Made by a program: the position numbers and the translations under genes. From Serratia sp. H1w (GTDB lineage: Bacteria > Pseudomonadota > Gammaproteobacteria > Enterobacterales > Enterobacteriaceae), in contig NZ_AYMQ01000059.1 in assembly GCF_000633355.1 (NCBI RefSeq), positions 1 to 64,000 of the forward strand: 64,000 bases of DNA, read 5' to 3'. Shown piece after piece: positions 39,063 through 48,232 of the stretch; position 1 is the stretch's first letter; every line of letters starts with the position of its first letter. The notes beneath the pieces are model-generated. The model was not told where the DNA came from, did not search any database, and saw only the letters and a program-made list of their open reading frames with translations.

Positions 39063-41258
39063 TCAGAACAGAACCGAGTAGTTCAAACCAAAGGTACGAC
39101 CACGGCCTTTATAGCTGTACAACTCCGGCGCGCCGTAGGTTGGGCTGTACAGGATTGGCGCACGCTGGCCCCAAACGGTGGTGTAGTCTTTGTCCAGCAG
39201 GTTTTCCACGCTGAAGCTGACCTTGCCTACCGGTAGTGCATAGCTGCTGAGCACGTCAATGGTGTTATAGCCATCGAGCTTGCGGCCTTGGCTGTCGGAA
39301 ACGTCGAAGGTTTGCTGCGACTGCACGCGCACCGTCCAGTCACCCGGCGCCCAGTTGACGTAGGCGGTCGCTTTCGACGGGCTGGCGGTATCGACGGTCA
39401 GCTTCTCCCATTTGCCATCGGTTTTGGTTTCCGATTTGATCAGGTTGAAGGTCGCACCGGTGCTCCATTCGCTGTCATCGAAGAAGTAATCCACCGCGCC
39501 TTCCACCCCATAAATCCGACGTTTGTCAGAGTTCATGTTGATGGTCATGTCGGTTTTGTTGATGGTGATGGTCTTGTCTGACAGGGAATAGTAGGCAGCC
39601 ACCTGGGTACGCAGGTTATCACCGGTGTAGCGCCAGCCCAGCTCGTAGGAGTCAACCTTGATGCCGTCCAGCTTGGAGTCGTTCACGTTGACGCTTTTTT
39701 GCAGCTGATAGTGGCCGTTCACCAGTTTATAGGTGCCGGAGCCGTAATACTTGGCCAGATCCGGGATCTCAAACCCTTGCGAGAAGTTGAACCAGGTTTG
39801 CTGACGCTCGGTCAGATGGGCCAGCAGGCCGGCGTTGAACAGCGCGTTGTTATAGTCGGTTTTACCGCCCGGCACCGCATCGGCAGAGGTGGCCAGACCG
39901 TTGGCGATCCCTTGTTGCTGAGCGTAGCCAACAAAATCATCCACCTTGTTCTCGGTGTACTGGTAACGCACGCCGCCGCTCAGGGTAAACATCGGGTCGA
40001 TGTCGTAGCTGGTTTGCAGGAACGGTGCCAGGTTGGTGGTGGTATAGCTTGGGTAACGGCCAACGTTGTAGGCATTTTGCAGCGTCATGCCGCCAGATTG
40101 TTGGGCCAGCGCCAGGTTAAAGAACTGCTGGTTGGCGTTGAAGCTTTCATGGTCGGCATCGAAACCGTAGGTCAGCGTCAGGCCGTCGATCGGCTTGCTG
40201 TTCAGAGTCAGTTTGCTGCCGTAGAAATCGGTTTTCTGCTGTGAGGCACCAATGCTGGTCACCTTGCCGCCGCTCAGGGTTGGGAACGGATAGAAGGTCA
40301 GCGATTCGTCACGATAATACACCTGCGCTACCAGATCCTGGCCCCAGAAATCGGTGTTGGAGTATTGCAGGTTGATCAGATGACGCTCGGTGCCCGGGAC
40401 ACGATCCGAATCCAGATTGCCGCTGTTATAGGCCTGGCCGTTGCCGGTCACCGCCGAGAAGTTTTGCCCCAGATACAGGCCGTGTTTGCCGTCTGATTCG
40501 CTGTTGAAATATTGCGTGGTCAGTTGCAGCTGTTGGTGATCGTCGATATTGATGGTGCCGGTGCCCATCAGGTCGATACGATCGGAATATTGCAGGCCGG
40601 TCTGGGTGTTGTCGATCAGCACCTCATCACCTTTGCCGTCATACCAGCCGCCGTAACGCTGATAGGACACGGACAGACGGCCGGAAGCCTTATCGGTGCC
40701 GCCGCTGACCGCCGCCGCGACGTTTTCATCGTGATCGCTGCTGCTGTTGAAGCCGGTTTTGCCGCCAAGCTGCAACTCAACCTGCTTCTCTTCCTGGCCC
40801 TTCTTGGTCACGATGTTGACCAGGCCGCCGGTGCTGCCCCCGCCGTACAGCGAGGTCGCACCCGAGATCACCTCAATGTGGGCGATGTTGAACGGATCGA
40901 TCGAATCGAGCTGGCGGCTGTCGCTGCGCGATGAGTTCAGACGTACGCCGTCGATCATCACCATCATCGAACGGCCACGCAGGTTCATGCCGTAGTTGGT
41001 TCGGCCCTGGCTGCTGACGTCCATGCCTGGGATCAGTTGCGACAGCACATCCTTGATCTCTTTGCCGCCCTGCACCTGCTGCTCAATCTCCTGGCCTTCA
41101 ATCACCCAGGTGGTCTGTGCCATTTCCGCTACGCTGCGGTGTGAGCGGCTGGCGGAAACCACCAGTTGGTCATCATTTTTTTGTTCTTCTGCCCAGGCTG
41201 TTGGCACGAGCATAGCCAACAGGCAAGGGTTTAGTACCCAGAGGTGTCTGCGTTTCAT
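39063..41258 (-). CDS. iutA: Ferric aerobactin TonB-dependent receptor
   Basis: 731 aa, matching the known length of IutA (about 732). Signal peptide (WVLNPCLLAMLVPTAWA), a TonB box region (DDQLVVSASRSHRS), plug domain with LSQLIPGMDVSSQGRTNYGMNLRGRSMMVMIDGVRLNSSRSDSRQLDSIDPFNIAHIEVISGATSLYGGGSTGG, and a 22-strand barrel ending in RGRTFGLNYSVLF with terminal Phe. It imports ferric aerobactin. It is the last gene of the iuc operon, 26 bases after iucD. Confidence 0.96.
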   Translation of the reverse strand: MKRRHLWVLNPCLLAMLVPTAWAEEQKNDDQLVVSASRSHRSVAEMAQTTWVIEGQEIEQQVQGGKEIKDVLSQLIPGMDVSSQGRTNYGMNLRGRSMMVMIDGVRLNSSRSDSRQLDSIDPFNIAHIEVISGATSLYGGGSTGGLVNIVTKKGQEEKQVELQLGGKTGFNSSSDHDENVAAAVSGGTDKASGRLSVSYQRYGGWYDGKGDEVLIDNTQTGLQYSDRIDLMGTGTINIDDHQQLQLTTQYFNSESDGKHGLYLGQNFSAVTGNGQAYNSGNLDSDRVPGTERHLINLQYSNTDFWGQDLVAQVYYRDESLTFYPFPTLSGGKVTSIGASQQKTDFYGSKLTLNSKPIDGLTLTYGFDADHESFNANQQFFNLALAQQSGGMTLQNAYNVGRYPSYTTTNLAPFLQTSYDIDPMFTLSGGVRYQYTENKVDDFVGYAQQQGIANGLATSADAVPGGKTDYNNALFNAGLLAHLTERQQTWFNFSQGFEIPDLAKYYGSGTYKLVNGHYQLQKSVNVNDSKLDGIKVDSYELGWRYTGDNLRTQVAAYYSLSDKTITINKTDMTINMNSDKRRIYGVEGAVDYFFDDSEWSTGATFNLIKSETKTDGKWEKLTVDTASPSKATAYVNWAPGDWTVRVQSQQTFDVSDSQGRKLDGYNTIDVLSSYALPVGKVSFSVENLLDKDYTTVWGQRAPILYSPTYGAPELYSYKGRGRTFGLNYSVLF

Positions 41259-41284
41259 TGTTGTACAAGCGTTCCCATGGTTAG

Positions 41285-42613
41285 TTAAAACTCGGTGTAG
41301 TTAAAGATGGCGCGTTCAGTCTGGGCGGTGACTGCCGCCTGCTGGCTACGCCATTGGATCACAGCCGGGGTGGACGTTAAGTCGAACTGATCGCGTCCTA
41401 ATGCCCGGTTGAGAATTCGGGCCGAACGCCAGGCCATCAGGCTGAGCTGGGGTTCGGCAATGCCATGACTGTGCATACCGGCGTTGACGGCAAACAGGCA
41501 GTTTTCGTTGGGACCCTGCCATTCCAGGGTGAAATCCGGCGTGATGCGATACTCATCGTTGGCCGTGGTCAGCAGGCGATCGGCCAGCGGTTCGAGAAAC
41601 GCTGGCCGATCCTGCTGATAGCCAGTGGCGAAGATCACCACGTCACAGTCGAAGGTTTCCTTGCCTTGATCGAGGTGGTGATGAGTCACCAACTGATAGC
41701 CATTACCGGACGCGTGCATCGCTGCCAATGAACGGCTAGGCAACAGGTGCGCCCAAGGCTTTTCGCGTAACACTTCAAAGCGGTGATACATCGCCTGATA
41801 GATCGCCAGCAGCGATCCGCTGGTAATGCCGTCCGAGGTCATCTTCTGCTCGGTCAACATGCGCTGTTTGGCGCTGTCGCTCAGGGTGTAGAAGCTTTCC
41901 ACGTATTCCGGCGTGAAGTACTCATTGGCAAAGGCGGCTTCGTCCAGCGCGTTGTAATTGTTACGGCGCGAGATCCAGTTCAACTGCTTGGGCTGGCCCC
42001 ACTCGGCGCGGAAAATATTCAAGAACAGGTCGGCGCCGCTCTGGCCACCGCCGATCACGGTAACGCGCTTGCCGGTCAGATCCGGGTTGCGCAGGCTCAT
42101 TTCGCTGGCATGGAAGCAGCGATCGTTCTGTTCGCTGACGCAGTCCGGCAGCTTGGGGCGCTTGCCAATGCCTAAACAGAGATGGCGGGCACGGTAAACA
42201 TCGCGCTGGGTGGTGACGACAAATTGGCGTTGCTGGTCGTCAAAATCCACGCTACGGATGTCCTGGCTGAACTCCAGCGTATCCAACCCGTTGGCCGCCC
42301 AATCGAGATAATCCGCAAACTCTTCACGGGAAACCGTGCGCTGCTCGGTGGTCAGAAAGCGGTAAAACTTCTTCCTTTTCACCAGATAGTTGAGAAAGCT
42401 GTAGGGGTTGGTTGGTGAAACCGCGCTGACCAGATCCTTGAGGAAGCTGGTTTGCATATGGCAGTCCGGCACCATCATGCCGGGGTGCCAGGAGAAGTGC
42501 GGCTTGCGTTCGAAGAACTTACTGTTAAAGCCGCTCACTTCACTGCCGAGGGCGGCAATGCTCAGATTGAATGGACCGACGCCGATGCCGATGAAATCGA
42601 GAGGCTGATTCAT
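41285..42613 (-). CDS. iucD: L-lysine N6-monooxygenase of aerobactin synthesis
   Basis: 442 aa. The FAD site IGIGVGPFNLSIAA is at the N-terminus and the NADPH site VTVIGGGQSGADLFLNIF near residue 190; the C-terminal ATGYQQDRPAFLEPL is the conserved DxxxATGY-type motif. It hydroxylates the side-chain amine of lysine, the first step of aerobactin synthesis. ATG overlaps the iucC stop (ATGA). Confidence 0.96.
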   Translation of the reverse strand: MNQPLDFIGIGVGPFNLSIAALGSEVSGFNSKFFERKPHFSWHPGMMVPDCHMQTSFLKDLVSAVSPTNPYSFLNYLVKRKKFYRFLTTEQRTVSREEFADYLDWAANGLDTLEFSQDIRSVDFDDQQRQFVVTTQRDVYRARHLCLGIGKRPKLPDCVSEQNDRCFHASEMSLRNPDLTGKRVTVIGGGQSGADLFLNIFRAEWGQPKQLNWISRRNNYNALDEAAFANEYFTPEYVESFYTLSDSAKQRMLTEQKMTSDGITSGSLLAIYQAMYHRFEVLREKPWAHLLPSRSLAAMHASGNGYQLVTHHHLDQGKETFDCDVVIFATGYQQDRPAFLEPLADRLLTTANDEYRITPDFTLEWQGPNENCLFAVNAGMHSHGIAEPQLSLMAWRSARILNRALGRDQFDLTSTPAVIQWRSQQAAVTAQTERAIFNYTEF

Positions 42614-44358
42614 TGGGCAAACTCCTTGGAGACCAAATAAAGAGGGTTATCCAGATCTTGCAGATAGTTCGGCAACATGCGGCTGCCGCCATCCTGTTCT
42701 GAATAGGTGAGTTTCACCGGGTTGAGTACCACACGGATAATCTGTGGTTTGAAAAGGTCGAACAGGGCAAAGCGTTCGGCCAGCTGCGGGTGCTGCGCCA
42801 TATAGCGCTCCAGCACCTGTGCCAGCACTTGATAGAAACGTGGTTCGCTGATGCCGCAGCCGCTCATCAGCGGCGAAATAAAGCGTAATACGGTGACGAA
42901 ATGCCCGGTTTGCAGGTCATGGATCAGGTAATCGGCAGGCAGGCGCACCGTCACGTCTTTTACCACTTGTGGCAGTGAAGCGGCCTGTGGGAAGTCTTGA
43001 TCCACCAGACGCATGTCACCCTGGAAGTCTTTTAACAGCACGCGCTGCGGCACATGGTCCTTCATCACCAGCGTGATGTTCTGGCCATGGGCGATCAACG
43101 CCACCCCGTAACAGCACATCAGGTGGTACATCGGGATCACTACCGCTTCGAACATCTGCGCCAGCCACGCTTCTGCGCTCAGGCCGGAACGAGCGATGTA
43201 GGCGGCGATCAGCGGTTCACCCTGATTGTCGGTTTCCATCAGCGTGGCCATCAGGATCGCCTGCTCGTCCGCTTGCAGATAACAGGATGGATTTTCACGC
43301 CAGATCACCCCGAGCATCTCTTGATAACGATAAGGAGCCTTGGACAGAGCCGCGTAGGTTGGATGAGCCAGATAGCCCGCCGCCGGTTCACCCAGGATTT
43401 GGGCTCCGCTGGCCTGCAAGGTGCTGTCGCTGGCGAAAATTTGTTGCAACCAACGTGAAGCCGCAGGCCCGGCGCTGATGTACTTACCCGGAATACCGCG
43501 ATAGCAGGAAGTGTTGTAAATGGTCAGCGGCAGTTTGATATCGAAGGGCACGCGGCGACTGGTATTGGTCAAGGTGCGTAGCGACTGCTGAGCCAGATAG
43601 CGATCGCCAAACTCACCCAGTTCTACCAGCTCACCGCTGGCCAACTGCGGCAGGAAGTGCAGCGCGATTTTTTGTTGCCATTGCCACGGATGCAGCGGGA
43701 CCGGCAACCAGTCGTTAGTTAACTTCAGTTCACGCCAATGGCGGTTAAAACGCTGACGTTCGTTCTCGTCCATGGCGCTGTTAAGCTGGTTTTCCAGCGG
43801 AAAGTCTTCATCAATGCACCAGACAAAGCTACTGCGTTTGGCTGCCACCCAGTGCAGTTGGAACTGGCCCTGATATTCCGGCGCGTATTGTTGCAGTGCC
43901 GTTAGCCCCCAACCGCGGCGACCCTTGTTGAAGACGAATTTAGGATGGCCAGCCAACAGGCATTGCAGCGCATCGGCATCCAGCGCAATCAGATCGCTGG
44001 CATTCATCCCGTGGCGAGCGGCAATCAGTTGCATGTCACCGCGCAGCGTGGCGTATAGATCTTCCAGGTGTTCGGCGATCTGTGCATCGTCCATCTTCAG
44101 CACCTGCGCCAACTGCCGCAGTGTTTGATCGGCGGCCAGCGGCTGGCGATCGCAGCTCAGGCTGTTGGCGTCGATGTGTAACCAACCCCAGATGCCGCGT
44201 TTGGCACTGAAACTGTAGGTCGCATCACCCAGCGCGATCTGCCATTGGCTGCCGTGTTCCTCGGCTTGCAAGGTTCGTTCATACTCCAGCTCCGCCAGGA
44301 TTTTGGCGATCATCTGTAAGTTGACGCGTTGCCAGTCGGCGTAATCATGACGGTTCAT
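42610..44358 (-). CDS. iucC: Aerobactin synthetase IucC (NIS synthetase)
   Basis: 582 aa, usual for IucC (about 580). The IucA/IucC fold has HPKFVFNKGRRGWG (ATP site), LPVPLHPWQWQQ, and the TLTNTSRRVPFDIKLPLTIYNTSCYRGIPGKYISAGP region, then the FhuF-like C-terminal part with HGQNITLVMKDHVPQRVLLKDFQGDMRLV. It attaches the second N6-acetyl-N6-hydroxylysine to the citryl intermediate to give aerobactin. ATG overlaps the preceding stop by 4 bases. Confidence 0.96.
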   Translation of the reverse strand: MNRHDYADWQRVNLQMIAKILAELEYERTLQAEEHGSQWQIALGDATYSFSAKRGIWGWLHIDANSLSCDRQPLAADQTLRQLAQVLKMDDAQIAEHLEDLYATLRGDMQLIAARHGMNASDLIALDADALQCLLAGHPKFVFNKGRRGWGLTALQQYAPEYQGQFQLHWVAAKRSSFVWCIDEDFPLENQLNSAMDENERQRFNRHWRELKLTNDWLPVPLHPWQWQQKIALHFLPQLASGELVELGEFGDRYLAQQSLRTLTNTSRRVPFDIKLPLTIYNTSCYRGIPGKYISAGPAASRWLQQIFASDSTLQASGAQILGEPAAGYLAHPTYAALSKAPYRYQEMLGVIWRENPSCYLQADEQAILMATLMETDNQGEPLIAAYIARSGLSAEAWLAQMFEAVVIPMYHLMCCYGVALIAHGQNITLVMKDHVPQRVLLKDFQGDMRLVDQDFPQAASLPQVVKDVTVRLPADYLIHDLQTGHFVTVLRFISPLMSGCGISEPRFYQVLAQVLERYMAQHPQLAERFALFDLFKPQIIRVVLNPVKLTYSEQDGGSRMLPNYLQDLDNPLYLVSKEFAQ

Positions 44359-46871
44359 ACGTGGGCCTCCCGGAAGAAATCTTCACGCTGGTTCACGATC
44401 AGACGCGAACGCTTGTGCGGGAAATCGAACTCTTTCAGCGTGTTAAAACCCGCGGCAGGCAGATGGCGGAACAGCCGCTGATTATCTGCGCGCGGCTCGG
44501 CCACGACGCGAGTGGTACGGGGTTCATCCAGGTATAAATAGTGGGTCAGGCCGCGTAGCCAGCTACGGATGTACTGTGCGCCGCGCCAGTTATCTTCACC
44601 GACCAACATGTGCAGACCGCGGTCGAACGGCTGCCAGCGATAGTGGCGGCCAATGCGATCTTCGGGCGCCCAGTAAACCTCGAAATAACCAAAGGGCTGG
44701 TCGTCAAAGCAGCCCAGCAGCGGGTAGCAATAGCTGGAGTCCAGTTGGCGCTGTAAATAGGCGGCCTGCACCTCGAGTGGGCCGCTCATTTCCCAGAAGG
44801 CGTCGACACGGGGTGAGTTCATCCAACGGGTGAACTGCTCGGCATCGCGTTCCACTTCGGGCGTGCGGAAACTCAAGGTACGTTTGATTTGCGCATCGTA
44901 GCGGCGATAAACCTCGCCGCTTGGCCGTACCGGGCGTTGCGGAAACCACAGCTCGCGCTCGGCATCGTATTGCATCTGGCCGGAAGTGGTATGACGCTCG
45001 GCAACCAACCACAGTGGCAATTGGTAGAAGGTTTCACGGGCCAGATAGTCGCCATTAGCCTGGGAGAACAGCGCCAGAGCCTGCGGCTCCTCGCGCCATT
45101 CGGCATAGGGCAGGGCAATGCCACTTAACTGCGGGGCGGCGATCAGCAACTGATCCAGCGCCTGGATCAACCAGCCTGCCGGAATTGAACCCGGATCGAC
45201 AATGGTGTTCTCATTGTGATCGTGCAGATAGCAGAAGAAGTTGCCCTTGCAGTTCCAATGTGGGCTGTCGAGTACATAGTCCAGGCACAGGGGATTTTTT
45301 GCTGTGTTACGCAGAACTGTTAACGCATCCCGTACTCGTATCATCAGGTTTTCTTCACTGTCGAACCCAACAGCCGCCATCGCGGCGGTTACCGCCAAGG
45401 TAGAATTCACCAGCAGGTAGTAAGGGAAGTAGCGCAACAGTTGCTGCTCACTGAAGCGGTTTTCCGCCTCGGCTTCACCGATCTCATCCAGCCACGGTGT
45501 GGCATCGCGGGTAAAACCGCTGCCCTGGCAATCGCGATACAGCATACCCACCGGCAAGTCTTGCTGCATTTCCACCAGAATGTTTTGTTGGTGGGCCAGC
45601 AATACCAGACCGTAGTCGGCTTCGGCGCTGAACAGCGGTAACAGCACCTGCTGGCAGTAAGCGTCGAGCCAGCAATGGGCGGCCTGTTGCAACGGCAAGT
45701 TCAGGCGAGCAGCCAGGCGACGGACTGCCGCTGCCAATAGACTGTCGCCGCCGTCAGGCGCGGCTTGTGTCAGGGTGACCAGGACGTTGGTTTGGCTCTC
45801 TGCCTGGCCGAACAGCAGGTTATCGCGCAGCGCCATCAGGCTCTCTTCCTGGATCACGCCGTCAGCGCAACGCAGTCCGGCCCAGCCATCTTCCTGCATT
45901 ACGCGCATCGTTGGGTAACGGGCTTGCAGCTCCTGCCAGCGGGAGGTTTTTGCCAGCCGGGCCAGACGCATGCCGCGTTTCACTTCTTTCACCGACAGGG
46001 TACGCACCGAGTTGGTCAACCGTACGCTGAGGGAGAACTTGATCATGTCGCGGCTATTTGCCTGGTACAGCGAACGTGCAGAACTGGTGGGCAGCCAGCG
46101 TTCACCGGCCTCACCCAGATCGCTCAGCTTGTGCTGATCGACCAACTCGCGGCACCAGCTTTGTGCCAACAGGTAATCGGCTTGCCACGGGTGCATCGGC
46201 AGCAGCCAGACGTCATCGGTAAAATGGCCAAGCAACTGCGGCGCGTTTTCGGCGGCGAAGCGTTGCAGGCGCTGCTGTAACGTCAGATCCAGGCTATCGC
46301 CACACAGGTTGCGCTTATCTACCGCAAACCAGCGCAGGGAAAAGCTGCCCGCAAAATCTGGCAGGTAGCGCTGTGCCTGCTGATGATCGAAGGGTTCATG
46401 GGATTTCGGTGCCGGGTGGAAGGCATGGCCAGCTAATAGCCCCTGTTCCGCCTGGGCAAAATTCAGCGGCTGGTCACGTAGCCTTGGCCAGTCCAGCCGG
46501 ATAGCGATCGCCTGTTGGGTATTGTCATGACTTTCCAGCACTCGCTGGCGAAAGCGCGCCAAAACGTCGTCACTCAGTTGACCCTTTATCGCTGGTTTGG
46601 CCAATAACAGCGTCACCAACTGCGCAAAACTCAGCGCTTCACCGCTGCCATTCAGGCGAGCCGGGAACTGGTATTGGTGATGCTGGGTTGGTGAGATATG
46701 GCGTAACGGAATGCGAATAAATTGGCTATCTGCCAGTGGGAGGTGTAACTGCGGCGATTGTTGGCTATCGGTTGCCGGAACTATGTGCCAGTCCCGGGTT
46801 TCACGCATTAGCGCGTTGAGGAAACATTGCGCAGCCACATCGGTTGCTGCGCTTGCTAACTGGATGGTCAT
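44355..46871 (-). CDS. iucA-iucB: IucA-IucB fusion: citrate condensing synthetase plus N-acetyltransferase
   Basis: 838 aa from ATG 46871 (MTIQLASAATDVAAQ); a longer frame opens at 46934. Residues 1 to about 560 are the IucA NIS synthetase (GHAFHPAPKS, MHPWQADYLL, SARSLYQANSRDMIKFSLSVRLTNSVRTLS, HQQNILVEMQQDLPVGMLYRDCQGSG, WNCKGNFFCYLHDHNENTIVDP). Directly after that Pro, at 45194-45189, the frame continues as IucB (GSIPAGWLIQALDQLL, PVRPSGEVYRRYD, RTLSFR, FTRWMNSPRVDAFWE, AGFNTLKEFDFPHKRSR). IucB acetylates N6-hydroxylysine; IucA joins the product to citrate. In E. coli these are separate genes of about 574 and 315 codons; here about 14 IucA and 37 IucB residues are missing at the join. The activity of the fused form is unknown. 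Confidence 0.9.
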   Translation of the reverse strand: MTIQLASAATDVAAQCFLNALMRETRDWHIVPATDSQQSPQLHLPLADSQFIRIPLRHISPTQHHQYQFPARLNGSGEALSFAQLVTLLLAKPAIKGQLSDDVLARFRQRVLESHDNTQQAIAIRLDWPRLRDQPLNFAQAEQGLLAGHAFHPAPKSHEPFDHQQAQRYLPDFAGSFSLRWFAVDKRNLCGDSLDLTLQQRLQRFAAENAPQLLGHFTDDVWLLPMHPWQADYLLAQSWCRELVDQHKLSDLGEAGERWLPTSSARSLYQANSRDMIKFSLSVRLTNSVRTLSVKEVKRGMRLARLAKTSRWQELQARYPTMRVMQEDGWAGLRCADGVIQEESLMALRDNLLFGQAESQTNVLVTLTQAAPDGGDSLLAAAVRRLAARLNLPLQQAAHCWLDAYCQQVLLPLFSAEADYGLVLLAHQQNILVEMQQDLPVGMLYRDCQGSGFTRDATPWLDEIGEAEAENRFSEQQLLRYFPYYLLVNSTLAVTAAMAAVGFDSEENLMIRVRDALTVLRNTAKNPLCLDYVLDSPHWNCKGNFFCYLHDHNENTIVDPGSIPAGWLIQALDQLLIAAPQLSGIALPYAEWREEPQALALFSQANGDYLARETFYQLPLWLVAERHTTSGQMQYDAERELWFPQRPVRPSGEVYRRYDAQIKRTLSFRTPEVERDAEQFTRWMNSPRVDAFWEMSGPLEVQAAYLQRQLDSSYCYPLLGCFDDQPFGYFEVYWAPEDRIGRHYRWQPFDRGLHMLVGEDNWRGAQYIRSWLRGLTHYLYLDEPRTTRVVAEPRADNQRLFRHLPAAGFNTLKEFDFPHKRSRLIVNQREDFFREAHV

Positions 46872-46889
46872 GACCCTTGCCACTCTGGA

Positions 46890-46912
46890 GCGATTGAGAA
46901 TGATTCTTATAT
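46890..46912. promoter_or_regulatory. Fur-box-like site upstream of the iuc operon
   Basis: AGAATGATTCT at 46897-46907 is a perfect 5-1-5 dyad and sits within GATTGAGAATGATTCTTATATCAA, similar to the Fur consensus (GATAATGATAATCATTATC). It lies 20-40 bp before the iucA-iucB start in the 133-bp divergent region shared with the exporter gene. Iron repression of aerobactin genes by Fur is established; binding here is inferred. Confidence 0.72.
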
Positions 46913-47004
46913 CAATAGTTCTTATTATTACCAATCATCGCGTGATACAATTTTTCAATTAATCAAACATAAAATCATCATCTTCTTAACGGTTATTTTA
47001 CCTA

Positions 47005-48231
47005 ATGCGCTTATTTTCCACGTCAAAAATCGTTGCAATTGGTAATGATTCTCCTTCAAACTGGCCGCTGGCGTTTTGTGCCGGGCTATTGGGCATTGGG
47101 CAAAATGGCTTGCTGGTGGCATTACCGGTGTTGGTCAGTCTGACTCAGCTCTCGCTGTCGGTGTGGGCGGGATTGCTGACGCTGGGGTCGATGCTGTTTC
47201 TGGTGGGTTCCCCTTGGTGGGGGCGGCAGGCAGAAATCCGCGGTTGTAAGTACGTGGTGATTATGGCCCTGGCAGGTTACCTGCTCAGCTTTGCGTTACT
47301 GGCTTTGGCCGTGTGGGGGCTCGCTGCTGGCTGGCTACCGGAAATGGCTGGGCTGGGTGGATTGATCGTGGCGCGCATTATCTATGGGCTGACGGTGTCG
47401 GGCATGGTACCCGCCAGCCAGACCTGGGCGCTGCAACGAGCCGGATATGAACAACGTATGGCGGCGTTAGCCACTATCAGTTCAGGCCTGAGCTGCGGTC
47501 GTTTGCTCGGCCCATTATGTGCGGCCTTGGCGTTGTCTCTGCATCCGATGGCGCCGCTGTGGCTGATGGCTATCGCCCCGTTGATCGCACTGCTGGTGAT
47601 TTGCCGCCAGCATAACGATCCTCCGTTGCCTGCGGTGGCACATCAGCAAAATCGCCTGCGGTTGACGATGGTGCCCTATCTGCTGTGTGCGCTGCTGCTG
47701 GCGGGGTGCGTCAGCCTGATGCAGTTGGGTCTGGCTCCGCATTTGCAGCAGTTGTTCAGCCATTCGGCGACGACCGTCAGCCACCATGTGGCGATCTTAC
47801 TCAGCGTGGCGGCGGGTTGCACGTTGTTGGCTCAGTTTCTGGTCGTGCGGCCACAGCGGCTTACCGCGCCGCAGTTATTGATGGTTGCCGCCGTATTGAT
47901 GATCGCGGGTTTGGGGCTGATGTGTACCACGCCGTTGGCGCTGTTTTACCTCGGCTGTGCGTTGGCTTCGTTTGGTGCCGCGATGGCGACGCCGGGCTAT
48001 CAACTGATGTTGAACGATAAATTATCTACCGGTAAAGGTGCAGGAGCTATCGCCACCAGCCATACACTAGGCTATGGCGCAAGCGCGCTGATGGTGCCGG
48101 TAGTGAGCAAATTTTACGGTGAGTCGCAGTTGGTTGCGGCGGCACTGGTAGCCGCCGTCCTGCTGGGCGGCATTAGCAGCTGGCTATGGTGCCAGCATCG
48201 AATGGCAGACATTGCGCGGGAGAGTCAGTGA
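47005..48231 (+). CDS. MFS transporter, probable siderophore exporter (ShiF-like position)
   Basis: 408 aa with about 12 hydrophobic helices and an MFS motif-like PWWGRQAEIRGCKYV loop between helices 2 and 3. It is divergent from iucA, the place of shiF in Shigella and pColV aerobactin loci, where a role in aerobactin export has been suggested. The start at 47005 lacks a strong ribosome site, yet no later Met precedes helix 1. It is likely co-regulated by Fur through the shared intergenic region and ends 1 base before the reductase gene. Confidence 0.78.
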   Translation: MRLFSTSKIVAIGNDSPSNWPLAFCAGLLGIGQNGLLVALPVLVSLTQLSLSVWAGLLTLGSMLFLVGSPWWGRQAEIRGCKYVVIMALAGYLLSFALLALAVWGLAAGWLPEMAGLGGLIVARIIYGLTVSGMVPASQTWALQRAGYEQRMAALATISSGLSCGRLLGPLCAALALSLHPMAPLWLMAIAPLIALLVICRQHNDPPLPAVAHQQNRLRLTMVPYLLCALLLAGCVSLMQLGLAPHLQQLFSHSATTVSHHVAILLSVAAGCTLLAQFLVVRPQRLTAPQLLMVAAVLMIAGLGLMCTTPLALFYLGCALASFGAAMATPGYQLMLNDKLSTGKGAGAIATSHTLGYGASALMVPVVSKFYGESQLVAAALVAAVLLGGISSWLWCQHRMADIARESQ

Positions 48232-48232
48232 T

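Noticed and set aside
40512-40934. 140-codon plus-strand frame within iutA
   Set aside because: It is fully antisense to IutA and without a ribosome site.
47038-47056. Second Fur-box-like sequence in the first codons of the MFS gene
   Set aside because: GGTAATGATTCTCC shares words with Fur sites but lacks a convincing dyad, so I do not list it as a site.
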